The notes: a model not told the origin generated them from the sequence alone. A DNA stretch of 64,000 bases from Nocardiopsis suaedae (GCF_027706745.1 NZ_JAQFWP010000011.1:1-64000), one strand, 5' to 3'; counted from the first letter of the stretch, positions 10,664 to 20,137 are shown. Numbers and translations: made by a program.

Positions 10664-12835
10664 TCAGCCCTCCGCCGCGACCTCCTCGCGGAACTTGCGG
10701 GCCAGGTTCGCCGGGAGCGGTTCGTGGCGCAGGTAGCGGCGGCTGAACGACCCGGTGCCGTGCGCCACCGACCGCAGGTCGACCGCGTAGCGCACCGTCT
10801 CCAGCTCCGGCACCTCCGCCTTGACCAGGGTCCGGCCGCCCTCCACCGGCTCGGTGCCCACCACCCGGCCGCGCCGCGCCGCCAGGTCGCTCATCACCGC
10901 GCCCACGTAGGCGTCGTCCACCAGCACCGACAGCTCGTCCACCGGCTCCAGCATGGCGGTGTCGCCGTGCTCGGCCGCGTCCCGCAGCGCCAGCCGCCCC
11001 GCCTTCTGGAACGCCATGTCGGAGGAGTCCACCGAGTGCGCCTTGCCGTCGTAGAGCGTCACCCGCAGGTCCACCAGCGGGAACCCGGTGCGCCCCCCGC
11101 TCTCCATCTGCGCCCGCACGCCCTTCTCCACCGACGGGATGAACTGGCGCGGCACCACCCCGCCGACGATCTTGTCGACGAACTCCAGGCCCGCCCCCGA
11201 CGGCAGCGGCTCCACCGTGATCCGGCAGATGCCGTACTCGCCGTGCCCTCCGCTCTGCTTGACGTTGCGCCCCAGCCCCTGCGCCGGGACGGTGAAGGTC
11301 TCCCGCAGCGGGATGCGCACCTCGCCGGTCTCCACCTCCACCCCGTACCGGGACCTCAGCCGGTCCAGGGCCACGTCCAGGTGCGCCTCGCCGGTGCACC
11401 ACAGCACCATCTGCCGGGTCTCGGCGTTCACCTCCACCTTGAGCGAGGCGTCCTCGGCGGACAGCTTCGCCACCGCCTGCGCCAGCCGGTCCTCGTCGGA
11501 CTTGGCGGCCGCGCGCAGCGCCACCGGCAGCAGCGGCTCCGGGAACGACCAGGGCCGCACCGTCATCGGGCGGTCCCGCCCCGAGAGCGTGTCCCCGGTC
11601 TCGGCCGCCGACAGCTTCGCCACCGCGCAGATGTCGCCCGCCACCGCCTTGCCCGCCGGGAGCAGCCGCCGCCCCATCGGCACCGACAGCGCGCCCACCC
11701 GCTCCTCGGCGTCCCGGTCGGGGCGGCCGCGGTCCTCGGGGCTGCGGCCGGACACGTGCACCGACTCGTCCGGGCGGAGCGTCCCGGAGAACACCCGCAC
11801 CAGGCTGACGTGGCCCACATAGGGGTCGCTGACGGTCTGCAGCACCTGCGCGAGCAGCGGCCCGCCGGGGTCGCACTCCAGGCCCTCCACCGGGCGCCCC
11901 GACGGGTCCTCCGTCTCGGGCACGGGGCGCTCGACGGGCGAGGGCGTCGACTTGGGCAGCTCCTCCAGCAGCTCGGCCACGCCCGGCCCGTGCACCGGCG
12001 AGACCGGCAGCACCGGGTGCAGCCCGCCGCGCGCCACCGCCGTCTCCAGCGAGGCGACCAGGCGGTCCGGGTCGAGCTCGCCGCCCTCCATGTAGGCCTC
12101 CATGAGGACCTCGTCCTCGCTCTCCTGGATGACCTCCTCGATGAGCCCGTTGCGCAGCTCCTCCGCGCGCTCGGCGACGTGCCCGGGGATCGGGCCGCCG
12201 ACCGCGCCCGGGCGCGGCGCGTCGGGCCCGTAGTCGAAGTACCGCCGGGACAGCAGCCCCACCAGGCCGGTCAGCGTGCGGTCGTCGCCCTCGCCGGTGT
12301 AGACGGGCAGGTAGGCGGGGGTCACCCCGGCGCCCAGCTCGCTGCGGAACGCCTCGACGGTGGCGGCCACGTCGGCGCGCGGGTGGTCGACCCGGGTCAG
12401 GGCGACCGCGCGCGGCATCCCGGCGGCGGCGCACTCCTCCCACAGCAGCCGGGTGCGCGGGTCCACCCCGTCCAGGGCCGAGAGGGTGAACAGGGCGGCG
12501 TCGGCGGCGCGCAGCCCCGCCCGCAGCTCACCGAGGAAGTCGGCGTAGCCGGGGGTGTCCACCAGGGTGATCTTCAGGCCGCCGGCCGACAGCGGGGCGG
12601 TGCTCAGCCCCACCGACCGCTTCTGCCGGACCGCCGCCTCGTCGTGGTCGCCGACGGTGGTGCCGTCCTCCACCCGGCCGCGGCGGTCGGTCGCCCCGGC
12701 GGCGTGCAGCAGGGCCTCCATCAGCGTCGTCTTGCCCGCCCCGCTCGGGCCGACCAGCACGACGTTGCGGATGTCCGCGGGCCGGTCGGCCTCGGGTGCC
12801 CTGCCGGTGGTCGCCGGTCCGGATTTGTCCGCCAT
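10664..12835 (-). CDS. elongation factor G-like GTPase (EF-G2 type)
   Basis: About 723 residues from the ATG at 12835 (MADKSGPATT). The G1 loop GPSGAGKTT is at 29-37 and G3 is DTPGYADF. The G4 position reads TRVD instead of the NKxD of canonical EF-G. The EF-G domain order continues (domain II LVRVFSGTLRPDE, domain IV with GGHGEYGICRI, C-terminal domain V). This matches the actinobacterial EF-G2 paralogue (mycobacterial FusA2 type), which lacks a proven translocation role. An in-frame extension to 13012 exists but is Arg/Pro-rich and lacks a ribosome site, whereas GGGAAG precedes 12835. No ribosomal genes are adjacent, as expected for the paralogue. Confidence 0.85.
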   Translation of the reverse strand: MADKSGPATTGRAPEADRPADIRNVVLVGPSGAGKTTLMEALLHAAGATDRRGRVEDGTTVGDHDEAAVRQKRSVGLSTAPLSAGGLKITLVDTPGYADFLGELRAGLRAADAALFTLSALDGVDPRTRLLWEECAAAGMPRAVALTRVDHPRADVAATVEAFRSELGAGVTPAYLPVYTGEGDDRTLTGLVGLLSRRYFDYGPDAPRPGAVGGPIPGHVAERAEELRNGLIEEVIQESEDEVLMEAYMEGGELDPDRLVASLETAVARGGLHPVLPVSPVHGPGVAELLEELPKSTPSPVERPVPETEDPSGRPVEGLECDPGGPLLAQVLQTVSDPYVGHVSLVRVFSGTLRPDESVHVSGRSPEDRGRPDRDAEERVGALSVPMGRRLLPAGKAVAGDICAVAKLSAAETGDTLSGRDRPMTVRPWSFPEPLLPVALRAAAKSDEDRLAQAVAKLSAEDASLKVEVNAETRQMVLWCTGEAHLDVALDRLRSRYGVEVETGEVRIPLRETFTVPAQGLGRNVKQSGGHGEYGICRITVEPLPSGAGLEFVDKIVGGVVPRQFIPSVEKGVRAQMESGGRTGFPLVDLRVTLYDGKAHSVDSSDMAFQKAGRLALRDAAEHGDTAMLEPVDELSVLVDDAYVGAVMSDLAARRGRVVGTEPVEGGRTLVKAEVPELETVRYAVDLRSVAHGTGSFSRRYLRHEPLPANLARKFREEVAAEG

Positions 12836-13029
12836 GCTTCCCGCCTTCTCTCGCCCATCGGGTGTGATCCAGGACACTTCCCACCGTCGCCCGAGCGGCC
12901 CCGTATCACAAGGGGGTGTCGGCGCGTCGAACCGGGGGTGTCGCCGGGGTGTGCACGGGGACGGGCGGAGACGGGCGGAAAGTTCCGGAATGTGCCGCCC
13001 GGGGGCGCGCATCTCCTAGGCTGAGCTCC

Positions 13030-14013
13030 GTGCCGTGGTCCGAGAGCATTCCTCAGTTCAGTCTCGCCGGGACGGTCCTGGCGGTCGTCCTGCTGGTGTA
13101 CGCGGCGGTCGGCGAGCCCGTGCTCGGCCGCTTCGCCTACCGGAGGGTCTCCGCCTCCCGTGAGCGGGACCCGCGCGCCCTCGTCCGCTTCTACGGGCTG
13201 ACCCTCGGGATCCAGTGGGCCTGGGCGGGCGTCATCGCCGCCGCCGTCCTGCTGTCCCCCGGGGTGGCCTGGGGCGACCTGGGCCTGCGCGCCCCCTCGG
13301 CGTGGGGACCGCTGGTGGCTGCCGGGCTGGGATTCGCCCTGGCGCTGGCGGTGATCTGGGTGCTCTCCCGGGCCTCCCGGAGCGGGCGCCCCGGGCCCGC
13401 CCTGGCCCCGTCGCCCGAGCCGGGCGGCGACGTCATCGCGGGCCTGGCCCCGCAGACCCGCGGGGAGCGGCGCATGGCCGCCGCTCTGGCCGTCACCGCG
13501 GGCGTGTGCGAGGAGCTGCTCTACCGCGGCCTCCTCACGGTGCTCGGCGTCTCCGTCGGCCTGCCGGTCTGGGCGGCCGCCGTGCTGTCGTGCGCGCTCT
13601 TCGCGCTGGCCCACCTGTACCAGGGGTGGTGGGGCCTGGTGGGCCCGGGCGTGCTGGGGGCCCTGCTGACGGTGCTGTACCTGGGGACCGGGAGCCTGCT
13701 CTTCCCGATCCTGCTGCACGTCGCCGTGGAGGCCCGGTCGCTGCTGTTCACCGGGCGCGGCAGGCGCCACGCGGGCCGCCGCGGCGGGCACCGCGGAAGG
13801 AAGGGGCCCGCCGGCGCCGCTCCCGAGGAGGAGCCGTACGAGCCGGAAGGGCGTGAGCGGTATCACGAGCCCTACCACGCCCCTGGGCCTGCGACGCCGC
13901 CCGCGCCGATGCCGGGCCCGCCGCCCGCGCCGATGCCGGGCCCGCCGCCAGGACCCCAGGGGCCGCAGGCACCGCCCTACCGCCCCGGCGACGGCGGGTG
14001 GCCGCCCCGCTAG
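13030..14013 (+). CDS. CPBP family intramembrane metalloprotease
   Basis: About 327 residues from the GTG at 13030. Several TM helices surround the CPBP/Abi motifs EELLYR (E161, E162, R166), a FALAHLYQG block and a HVAVE block, the glutamates and histidines of the intramembrane active site. Relatives cleave prenylated or membrane peptides, or act in bacteriocin immunity. A tail of about 80 residues is basic, then Pro/Gly-rich with repeated PAPMPGPP units. The gene diverges from the EF-G2-like gene over a 194-bp gap that should hold both promoters. Substrate unknown. Confidence 0.82.
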   Translation: MPWSESIPQFSLAGTVLAVVLLVYAAVGEPVLGRFAYRRVSASRERDPRALVRFYGLTLGIQWAWAGVIAAAVLLSPGVAWGDLGLRAPSAWGPLVAAGLGFALALAVIWVLSRASRSGRPGPALAPSPEPGGDVIAGLAPQTRGERRMAAALAVTAGVCEELLYRGLLTVLGVSVGLPVWAAAVLSCALFALAHLYQGWWGLVGPGVLGALLTVLYLGTGSLLFPILLHVAVEARSLLFTGRGRRHAGRRGGHRGRKGPAGAAPEEEPYEPEGRERYHEPYHAPGPATPPAPMPGPPPAPMPGPPPGPQGPQAPPYRPGDGGWPPR

Positions 14014-14042
14014 CCTCCCCCGGCGCCGGTGGGGCACGCCCT

Positions 14043-14055
14043 CCCCCCCCCCCCC
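14043..14055 (+). repeat. 13-base C homopolymer upstream of the hydrolase gene
   Basis: Thirteen consecutive C lie 55 bp before the GTG at 14111, within the likely promoter/leader interval. Such tracts slip during replication and are also prone to assembly error. Confidence 0.8.
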
Positions 14056-14110
14056 GGGACACAGGCACCCACGACCGCCGATCCCCGGACCGGTCGGGCA
14101 CGATGGTGGG

Positions 14111-14917
14111 GTGACCGACGCACCGCTGCGAACCGCCTTCCTGAACCTGCCCGAACGCCGCATGCTCACCGCGTCCGACGGCGTGCCCATCGACACGGTC
14201 CTGCTGCGCGGCGCCCCCGGCCGCACGGCCGCCGTCGTGGTCGCCAACGGCTTCACCGGGACCTGGCGCAGCCCCGACACCCGGATGATCGCCCAGCGCC
14301 TGCTGGCCGCCGGGGACGTGCTGCTCTTCGACTTCCGCGGGCACTACGGCTCCGGCGGCCTGTCCACCGTGGGCAACGAGGAGGTCCGCGACCTGGAGGC
14401 CGCCGTCGCCCACCTGCGCGGCCTGGGGTACACCGACATCGCCACCGTCGGCTTCTCCATGGGCGCGGCCGTGGTGGTGCGGCACGCGGGCCTGCACGGG
14501 GGCGTCGGCGCCGCCGTGTCGGTCAGCGGCCCGAGCCGCTGGTACTACCGGGGCTCGCGGCGGATGCGGCTGCTGCACTTCGGGGTCGAGCGCACCGCCG
14601 GACGCTTCTTCCTGCGGGCGGCCCGGCGGGTGCGGGTGACCGACCGGCACTGGGACCCGGTCCCGCCCGACCCCACCGAGATGGCCGCGCACGTGGCCCC
14701 GGCGCCGCTCCTGGTGGTGCACGGCGACGCCGACGCGTACTTCCCCCTGGAGCACGCCCGGCGCCTGCACGAGGCCGCCGACGGCGGCGGCGAGCTGTGG
14801 ATCGAGCGGGGGATGGGCCACGCCGAGCGCGCGATGACCTCCGAGCGCGCGCAGCGCGTCGCCGACTGGATCGCGGCCAACCGGGTCCCCGCACCGGCCC
14901 CGCGCGTGCACGGATGA
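14111..14917 (+). CDS. alpha/beta hydrolase fold protein
   Basis: 268 residues. The nucleophile elbow is GFSMG (S116). The oxyanion/entry strand is LLFDFRGHYGSGG, the acid is in VVHGDADAYFPLE, and the catalytic His is in GMGHAERAM. This is the layout of a serine hydrolase/esterase of the prolyl-oligopeptidase-like cytosolic type; the substrate is unknown. A GTG start at 14111 follows GGTGGG. It is likely co-transcribed with the MFS gene 14 bp downstream. Confidence 0.82.
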   Translation: MTDAPLRTAFLNLPERRMLTASDGVPIDTVLLRGAPGRTAAVVVANGFTGTWRSPDTRMIAQRLLAAGDVLLFDFRGHYGSGGLSTVGNEEVRDLEAAVAHLRGLGYTDIATVGFSMGAAVVVRHAGLHGGVGAAVSVSGPSRWYYRGSRRMRLLHFGVERTAGRFFLRAARRVRVTDRHWDPVPPDPTEMAAHVAPAPLLVVHGDADAYFPLEHARRLHEAADGGGELWIERGMGHAERAMTSERAQRVADWIAANRVPAPAPRVHG

Positions 14918-14930
14918 GTACCATCATCGG

Positions 14931-16139
14931 ATGAATTCCCTCGCCGCGGCCCCCGGAGGGGCGCGCACCGGCCTGCGCGGACGGCCCTTCCGGCTGCTGA
15001 TGGCCGCCACGGTCGCCAGCTTCACCGGCTACGTCCTGATGCTGCCCCTCGTCCCGCTGTGGGCGGTGCGGCACGGCGCCTCCGAGGCCGGGGCGGGGGC
15101 CGCCACCGCGGTGTTCATGGGGGCCACCGTCGCCGTCCAGCTCTTCATGCCCTGGCTGCTGGGCCGGGCCGGGGGCTACCGGTGGACCTTCCCGGTCGGC
15201 GCCCTGCTCATCGCCCTGCCCACGCCGCTGCTGCTGCTCAGCGGCGACCTGGGCCCGGTGCTCGCGGTCAGCGCCGTGCGCGGCGCCGGGTTCGGCCTGT
15301 TCAGCGTGGCCGGGGCCGCCCTGTCGGCGCGGCTGGTGGAGCCGCGCGAGATCGGCCGCGCCGCCGGGTACTACGGGCTGGCGGTCGGCGTGCCCAATGT
15401 GGTCTTCCTCTCCACCGGCGTCGGCGTCGCCCTCCAGGTCGGCTTCGCCCCCGCCTTCTGGACCGCGACCCTGCTGCCGCTGCTGGGCGCCGCCGCCTCG
15501 GCCTTCATCGGCCCGGGCCGCGTGGCCGGGGGAGGGGCCGCCGCGCCGGCCGCGCCCGCGCCCCCGCGCCGGGAGCAGGCCGCGGCGATGGCGGTGCCGC
15601 TGGCGCTGATGCTCGCCGCCGCGGCCGCGGCCGCCGGGTTCCTCACCTTCCTGTCCATCCCCTTGGAGCGCCTGCCCTGGGCGGCCGCGGCGGCGCTGCT
15701 GGGATACGGGGCCGGGTCGGTGGTGCTGCGCTGGGCCGCCGGGGCGGCCAGCGACCGCTGGGGGCGCCCGGCCCTGCTGGTGCCGGGGATGGCCGCCTCC
15801 GCCGCCGGCGCCGCCCTCACCGGGTGGGCGCTGTGGAGCCCGGCCCCCGACGGTGCCGCCGCCTGGATCGCCGTGGCCGGTGCGACGCTCTTCGGCGCCG
15901 GGTTCGGCGCGGCGCAGAACGACACCATCACCGTCATGTTCCGGCGCGGTGGGCCCAGCTCCTACGGCACCGCCAGCGCCGCGTGGAACATCGGCTTCGA
16001 CGGCGGCACCGGCGTCGGCGCCGTCGCCCTCGGCTGGGCGTTCGGCGCCGCCGGGTACGGCCCGGCCTTCCTCGGCGCCGCGGCGGTGGTGCTGGCCGCC
16101 GTGCCCGCCGCCGCGCTCACCGCCCGGCCCCGCGCGTGA
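14931..16139 (+). CDS. MFS transporter
   Basis: 402 residues, with twelve predicted TM helices in two halves joined by an Ala/Pro-rich loop near residue 205. After TM2 the loop reads WLLGRAGGYRW, and the second half has AAGAASDRWGRPALL, the DRxGR-type MFS motif. The gene starts 14 bp after the hydrolase stop, so the pair looks like one transcript ending at the 16143-16173 hairpin. Export of a small product or drug is plausible, but nothing shows the substrate. Confidence 0.82.
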   Translation: MNSLAAAPGGARTGLRGRPFRLLMAATVASFTGYVLMLPLVPLWAVRHGASEAGAGAATAVFMGATVAVQLFMPWLLGRAGGYRWTFPVGALLIALPTPLLLLSGDLGPVLAVSAVRGAGFGLFSVAGAALSARLVEPREIGRAAGYYGLAVGVPNVVFLSTGVGVALQVGFAPAFWTATLLPLLGAAASAFIGPGRVAGGGAAAPAAPAPPRREQAAAMAVPLALMLAAAAAAAGFLTFLSIPLERLPWAAAAALLGYGAGSVVLRWAAGAASDRWGRPALLVPGMAASAAGAALTGWALWSPAPDGAAAWIAVAGATLFGAGFGAAQNDTITVMFRRGGPSSYGTASAAWNIGFDGGTGVGAVALGWAFGAAGYGPAFLGAAAVVLAAVPAAALTARPRA

Positions 16140-16142
16140 GAA

Positions 16143-16173
16143 GGCCCTCCCCGCGCGGTGCGCGGGGAGGGCC
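16143..16173. terminator. perfect 14-bp stem hairpin between convergent genes
   Basis: GGCCCTCCCCGCGC and its exact complement are separated by GGT. It lies 4 bp after the MFS stop and 19 bp before the stop of the convergent secreted peptidase gene, so it can terminate both. Confidence 0.85.
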
Positions 16174-16191
16174 GAGGGCCGGCCACGGGCC

Positions 16192-17187
16192 TCAGAACGA
16201 CGAGATGTGCACGTGGTCGTAGTGGTTCTGGGTGGGGCTGCCGCGGTCCTCCATCTGCTTCCACCCGGCGCCCGGGTTGCGGGAGTCCCAGATGCGCTGC
16301 TCCCAGATGATGTACTTCACGCCCAGCCGGTCCGCGTTGCTCTTGGCGTAGTCGGCGACGTTCTGCCCGATCTGCTGGTTCTGCCCGCTCGGCATGGACC
16401 CGCCCGCGCTCATCATGAAGTCGCACGCCTGGCCGGTGCCGTGGTCGTCGGCGCTGTTGCGCACGCACCCCACCTCGTAGGGGAGGGAGAAGTTGGCGAT
16501 GATCTCGTCGCGGATCGCCGCCATGCGCGGGGTGGCGCCGTCGAAGCCCCAGCCCTTCAGGCGCTCGGGGACCGGCCCGCCGCCGGTGCCGCCACCGCCG
16601 CCGGAGCCGCCCTCCTCGGGCGGCTCGGGGACCTGTTCGGCCTCGTAGCGCTCGATGCGCTCCTTGATCTCGTCCTTCTTGTCCTTGAGCTCGTCGACGA
16701 TCTCCTTGGCCTCGTCGAACTCGGCGTCCGCCTGCTCGGAGGCCTCCTCGAGCTCGGCCTTGGAGTCGGTGAGGGCCAGCAGCCGCTCGCCGTTGTTGTG
16801 CGACACCTGCCCGGCCATGGCGGCCTTGCCGAGGGTCTGCTCGGGGTCGCCGCTGAGCACGACCTCCATGGCGGGGTCGATCCCGCTGCCCTTGTACTGG
16901 GCGGCGGCGAGCTCGGTGACGTTCCCGCGGGCCGTCTCGTACTGCTCCTCGACCTTCTCCAGCAGCTTCTGGGCCTTCTCGGCCTCGGCCTTGGCCTCGT
17001 CGTAGACGACGAGTTCGCCGTCGAGCTCCTCCTCCAGGCCCTCGGCCTCGGCGTTGAGCTCGTCCAGGCTGGGCTCGTCGTCGTCGGCGTAGGCCGAGGG
17101 GGCCGTCAGCAGGAGGGCTGCCGAGGCGGCGGCGCCGATGATCGTGGCGCCCGCGCGGACACGGGTCGAGCGTCTATGGATTCTCAC
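16192..17187 (-). CDS. secreted coiled-coil protein with an M15-like zinc peptidase domain
   Basis: 331 residues. A signal peptide (basic n-region, hydrophobic core, Ala-rich end near residue 34) is followed by an acidic coiled-coil at about 38-190, like the PcsB/NlpC-associated helical domains. A Gly-rich hinge follows at about 193-205, then a C-terminal domain with HGTGQACDFM and a terminal HYDHVHIS. Those His/Asp ligands match the D-Ala-D-Ala carboxypeptidase-like (ARB-07466-type) zinc domain. A role in peptidoglycan trimming outside the membrane is likely, with the coiled-coil as a regulatory arm. It reads toward the MFS gene. Confidence 0.82.
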   Translation of the reverse strand: MRIHRRSTRVRAGATIIGAAASAALLLTAPSAYADDDEPSLDELNAEAEGLEEELDGELVVYDEAKAEAEKAQKLLEKVEEQYETARGNVTELAAAQYKGSGIDPAMEVVLSGDPEQTLGKAAMAGQVSHNNGERLLALTDSKAELEEASEQADAEFDEAKEIVDELKDKKDEIKERIERYEAEQVPEPPEEGGSGGGGGTGGGPVPERLKGWGFDGATPRMAAIRDEIIANFSLPYEVGCVRNSADDHGTGQACDFMMSAGGSMPSGQNQQIGQNVADYAKSNADRLGVKYIIWEQRIWDSRNPGAGWKQMEDRGSPTQNHYDHVHISSF

Positions 17188-17312
17188 TTCAGGGATCTCC
17201 GTCGGGGAGGGGCTGCGTCCGGCCCCACCGGGGCGCTCAGCGGGAGGGGCGGCTGAGGCCAGGGGGCCGCGCGATGCTGCGCCACACCATACGTGATCCC
17301 GTCGTTATCCGC

Positions 17313-17870
17313 CTAGTGGGCCGGTCCGGTGCCGCCGAAGGCGCTCGGGAGCGCGGAGGGGGCGGGGGCCTCAGCGGGGAGGAACCAGTCCGAGCGGCGC
17401 ACCTCGCGCAAGGCCTGCCGCCGGGCCTCCTTGTCCAGCCGGTCCAGGTAGACGATCCCGTCGAGGTGGTCGGTCTCGTGCTGCAGGGCGCGCGCCATCA
17501 GCCCCGACCCGCTCACCTCCACCGGCTCGTTGCGCAGGTCCACTCCGCGCACGGTGGCGTGCATCGCCCGGCGTGTGGGGAACCACAGGCCCGGCACCGA
17601 GAGGCAGCCCTCCTCGTCGTCCTGGACCTCCTCGGACAGCTCCGTGATCTCGGGGTTGATCACGTAGCCGGTCCTGCCGTCCACGCGGTAGCTGAACACC
17701 CGCAGCCCCACGCCGATCTGCGGCGCGGCCACCCCGGCGTGCCCGGGTTCGTCCACGGTGTCCAGCAGGTCGCCGACCAGCTTGCGGGTGTGGTCGTCGA
17801 ACCGTGTGACCGGGGCGGTCGGGGAGACGAGGACGGGGTCGCCGAAGCGGACGATGGGGCGCTTGCTCAT
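17313..17870 (-). CDS. def: peptide deformylase
   Basis: 185 residues. All three PDF motifs are intact: GVAAPQIG (46-53), EGCLSVPG (metal ligand C89) and QHETDHLDG (H131, E132, H135). The enzyme removes the formyl group from nascent N-terminal Met in the cytosol. A Pro/Ala-rich tail of about 15 residues follows the catalytic core. It is not beside fmt or rpoZ, so it may be an extra copy. That is common in actinobacteria but cannot be judged from this window. Confidence 0.93.
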   Translation of the reverse strand: MSKRPIVRFGDPVLVSPTAPVTRFDDHTRKLVGDLLDTVDEPGHAGVAAPQIGVGLRVFSYRVDGRTGYVINPEITELSEEVQDDEEGCLSVPGLWFPTRRAMHATVRGVDLRNEPVEVSGSGLMARALQHETDHLDGIVYLDRLDKEARRQALREVRRSDWFLPAEAPAPSALPSAFGGTGPAH

Positions 17871-17920
17871 GCCCCAAGCCTATTGCCCCGGAGGGACGGG
17901 AGGTCCGGGAACGGGCGGTC

Positions 17921-18727
17921 TCAGGCGGCCGAGGGCTCCAGGGCGTCGTCGAGGACCATCTCGATGTAGTCCAGGGCGGCGCGGCGGCGCTCCAGCGCGT
18001 TCTCGAACAGCGGGGGCAGCTCGCTGCCGCGCCGCACGCGGAGGCACTCGTTGACGATCTTGTGCCAGCGTTCCGGGAAGGCGTGCAGGGCGTACGCCCC
18101 GGCGCCGGACTTGGACGTGATCTCGCTGGTGCGCAGGGTGAAGTGCAGCCGCGAGACGCTCAGCACGCTCCACGACGGGGCCAGCGACCCCAGTGCGGCC
18201 AGGCCGCGCGGGGTGAGCAGCCGCCCGGCCTTGGCGCGCCAGCGGCGCCACTGCTCCTCCAGGTTGCCCAGGGACCAGGCGCGCAGGCTGCCGGTCTGGT
18301 CGCACACGGCCAGCTCCACCGGCGCCGGTCCGCGCACGGCCACCCCGCGCTCGGCGAGCACGTGCCAGGTGACCGGGTTGACCTCGGCCCGGGTGGCGGA
18401 GCGGAACCGGCCGCCGACCACGGCCGGGACCGGGCCGCAGGCGGCCGGGTCGCGGGTCAGGTCGTCCCAGGTGAGGTGGACGCCGTTGAACTGCGGGCGG
18501 TGCACGCGGGCCCGGGTGGCCCCGTGGGCGCGGCGCAGCGCGGCCCGCTCGTCCGGGGTGGGCGCCTGGTCGGTGACGACCACGAAGTCCACGTCGCTGG
18601 TGTGCGGCCGAAAGTCCCCGAGCGCCACCGACCCGGTCAGGTAGAGCCCGCGGACCAGCCCGGGCGCCTCGGCGTCCGCGTTCCGCAGGAACTCATCGGC
18701 CAGCGCCTGCACACGCGGGTGGATCAT
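17921..18727 (-). CDS. nucleotidyltransferase-domain protein (AadA-like)
   Basis: 268 residues from the ATG at 18727, which has GGAG upstream. The N-terminal nucleotidyltransferase motif GSVALGDFRPHTSDVDFVVV (about residues 32-51) contains the GS and DxD metal-binding residues. The C-terminal all-helical part (ALHAFPERWHKIVNE...) resembles the DUF4111 region of aminoglycoside adenylyltransferases. It may adenylylate an aminoglycoside-like compound, but many chromosomal members have no known substrate. A long upstream in-frame extension lacks codon bias. Confidence 0.78.
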   Translation of the reverse strand: MIHPRVQALADEFLRNADAEAPGLVRGLYLTGSVALGDFRPHTSDVDFVVVTDQAPTPDERAALRRAHGATRARVHRPQFNGVHLTWDDLTRDPAACGPVPAVVGGRFRSATRAEVNPVTWHVLAERGVAVRGPAPVELAVCDQTGSLRAWSLGNLEEQWRRWRAKAGRLLTPRGLAALGSLAPSWSVLSVSRLHFTLRTSEITSKSGAGAYALHAFPERWHKIVNECLRVRRGSELPPLFENALERRRAALDYIEMVLDDALEPSAA

Positions 18728-19447
18728 TGCGGGGCACTCCAGATCTGCTCGGGGCGGGGGAGGGGCGGCCGTGCGGAGGGGGCGTGCCGCGTCCCTCCAC
18801 GTCACGGCACCAAGTCTGAGCGGCGCGGGCGGCGATGGCAAGTGATCGCGCCGCATCAGCGTCCTGTCTCCCCACGTCAGGAGGTGTGCGGCTGTGGAGA
18901 CAAGGTGGTGCGCTCCCCCTTGACGAGCCGCTCGCGGACATGCTACAGGCAGCATTCGCGGGATTGCAGATGGGAAATTCGGCCGCGACCCGCCCGGACG
19001 CGCCGGTGCACGGCCCAATGCACGTTCATTTTCCGTTTCGCCATGCGGATAGTCGTGGAAAGTCTTTTTAAAGGTTTGTCGCGCGCGTTCCCATGGGTAT
19101 TCAAGATTTCCCTGATGATCCCCTGCAGTCGTGCGCCGCGCGTTACGGGTTCTTCTCTGGAGAGCTTGTCGGATCGGCGTTCCGGAGTAGCCTTCATGGT
19201 TCCGGTGTCCGCGGCGTGCGCGCGTCTGACGTGCTCTGGGGCGAGTGGAGAGGAAGGCGTGAATTCCCATTCGGAGAAACGTGCGATCCGGGCTATCGTC
19301 CGTCCGTCGCCTGCCCCGGCCCGGGCCGCCGCGCGCCCTCGCGCCGCGCGTTATCGCGCGCGTAACACCTGGTCACCGGAGCGAAACCGCCGGACCCTAG
19401 CATTCGGGCGACGGGCCGGCGCCATGGCGATCGAAAAGGAGGCGGTA
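18728..19447. other. 720-bp gene-free interval
   Basis: No frame shows coding bias or a ribosome site. The stretch around 18940-19160 is less GC-rich than the surroundings (for example CATTTTCCG and CTTTTTAAAG), as expected for promoters of the divergent genes on either side. I saw no clear operator, RNA or mobile remnant. Confidence 0.45.
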
Positions 19448-20137
19448 ATGGTCCCCACGATGGTCCTCGTGGCCGACGACTCGCACGACGCCCACCGCGC
19501 GCGCTCCCTGTACGGCCTCGCCGACGCCGTCGCGGGGCGCGGCGAGGCACCGGTGGTGCCCGCGTTCGGCTCCCGGAAGGAGGTGCAGCGCGAACTGGAC
19601 GCCGTCACCGGGCCCAAGGTCGTGGTCCCCGCCTACGTCGCCGGGGGCTGCGTGGACAGCGCCGGGCTGTACGCCTCGCTCGACCTGGGCGGTGGGCCGG
19701 ACACCGAGGGCGGGGTGTGCGCCACCGCGCCGCTGGGCGCCGTGCCCTCCATCGTCGCCGACCTGGCCGGGCGGCTCTCCGACCGCGGCTGGGAGCCCGG
19801 CGACGGGGTGGTGCTGGCCGCCGACGGCGGCGAGTCCGCCGAGGAGCGCCAGGCCGTCGCCGAGGTCGCGCGGATGCTCAGCCGTCGCCTGCGCGCGCCG
19901 GTGCAGGTCGGGTACGTGACCGCCTGGGCGCCGACCGTGGCCGACGCGGTCGAGCGGCTGCGCTCCGCCGCCGCCGGCCGGGTGGCGGTCGCCGCCTGGA
20001 GGCTGGTGGCCGATGCCGACTTCGACCGGCTGCGGGCGCTGGACGCGGTGGTCACGCCGCCGCTGTGGCCCTCCGACAACGTCGTCGACACCCTGCTGGC
20101 CCAGCACCGGGCCGCCACCGCGCGCCTGGCGGTCTGA
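19448..20137 (+). CDS. CbiX/sirohydrochlorin chelatase-like protein, active site degenerate
   Basis: 229 residues. The ATG at 19448 follows a strong AAGGAGG site. Two half-domains of chelatase type can be traced: VLVADDSHDAHRAR...VVPAFGS...VVVPAYVAGG in the first, GVVLAADGGESAEER...VQVGYVT in the second. Canonical CbiX/SirB opens with a DHGS-like strand whose His holds the metal. Here that position reads ADDSHD and the second reads AADGG, so insertion of Co or Fe is doubtful. No sirohaem or cobalamin genes are adjacent. The fold call is moderate; the function is unknown. Confidence 0.6.
   Translation: MVPTMVLVADDSHDAHRARSLYGLADAVAGRGEAPVVPAFGSRKEVQRELDAVTGPKVVVPAYVAGGCVDSAGLYASLDLGGGPDTEGGVCATAPLGAVPSIVADLAGRLSDRGWEPGDGVVLAADGGESAEERQAVAEVARMLSRRLRAPVQVGYVTAWAPTVADAVERLRSAAAGRVAVAAWRLVADADFDRLRALDAVVTPPLWPSDNVVDTLLAQHRAATARLAV

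Noticed and set aside
10622-13024. 800-residue plus-strand frame opposite the EF-G-like gene
   Set aside because: A compositional shadow; the minus strand has all GTPase motifs.
18943-19197. 84-residue minus-strand ORF in the 18.7-19.4 kb gap
   Set aside because: No ribosome site or codon bias, and no recognisable motif.
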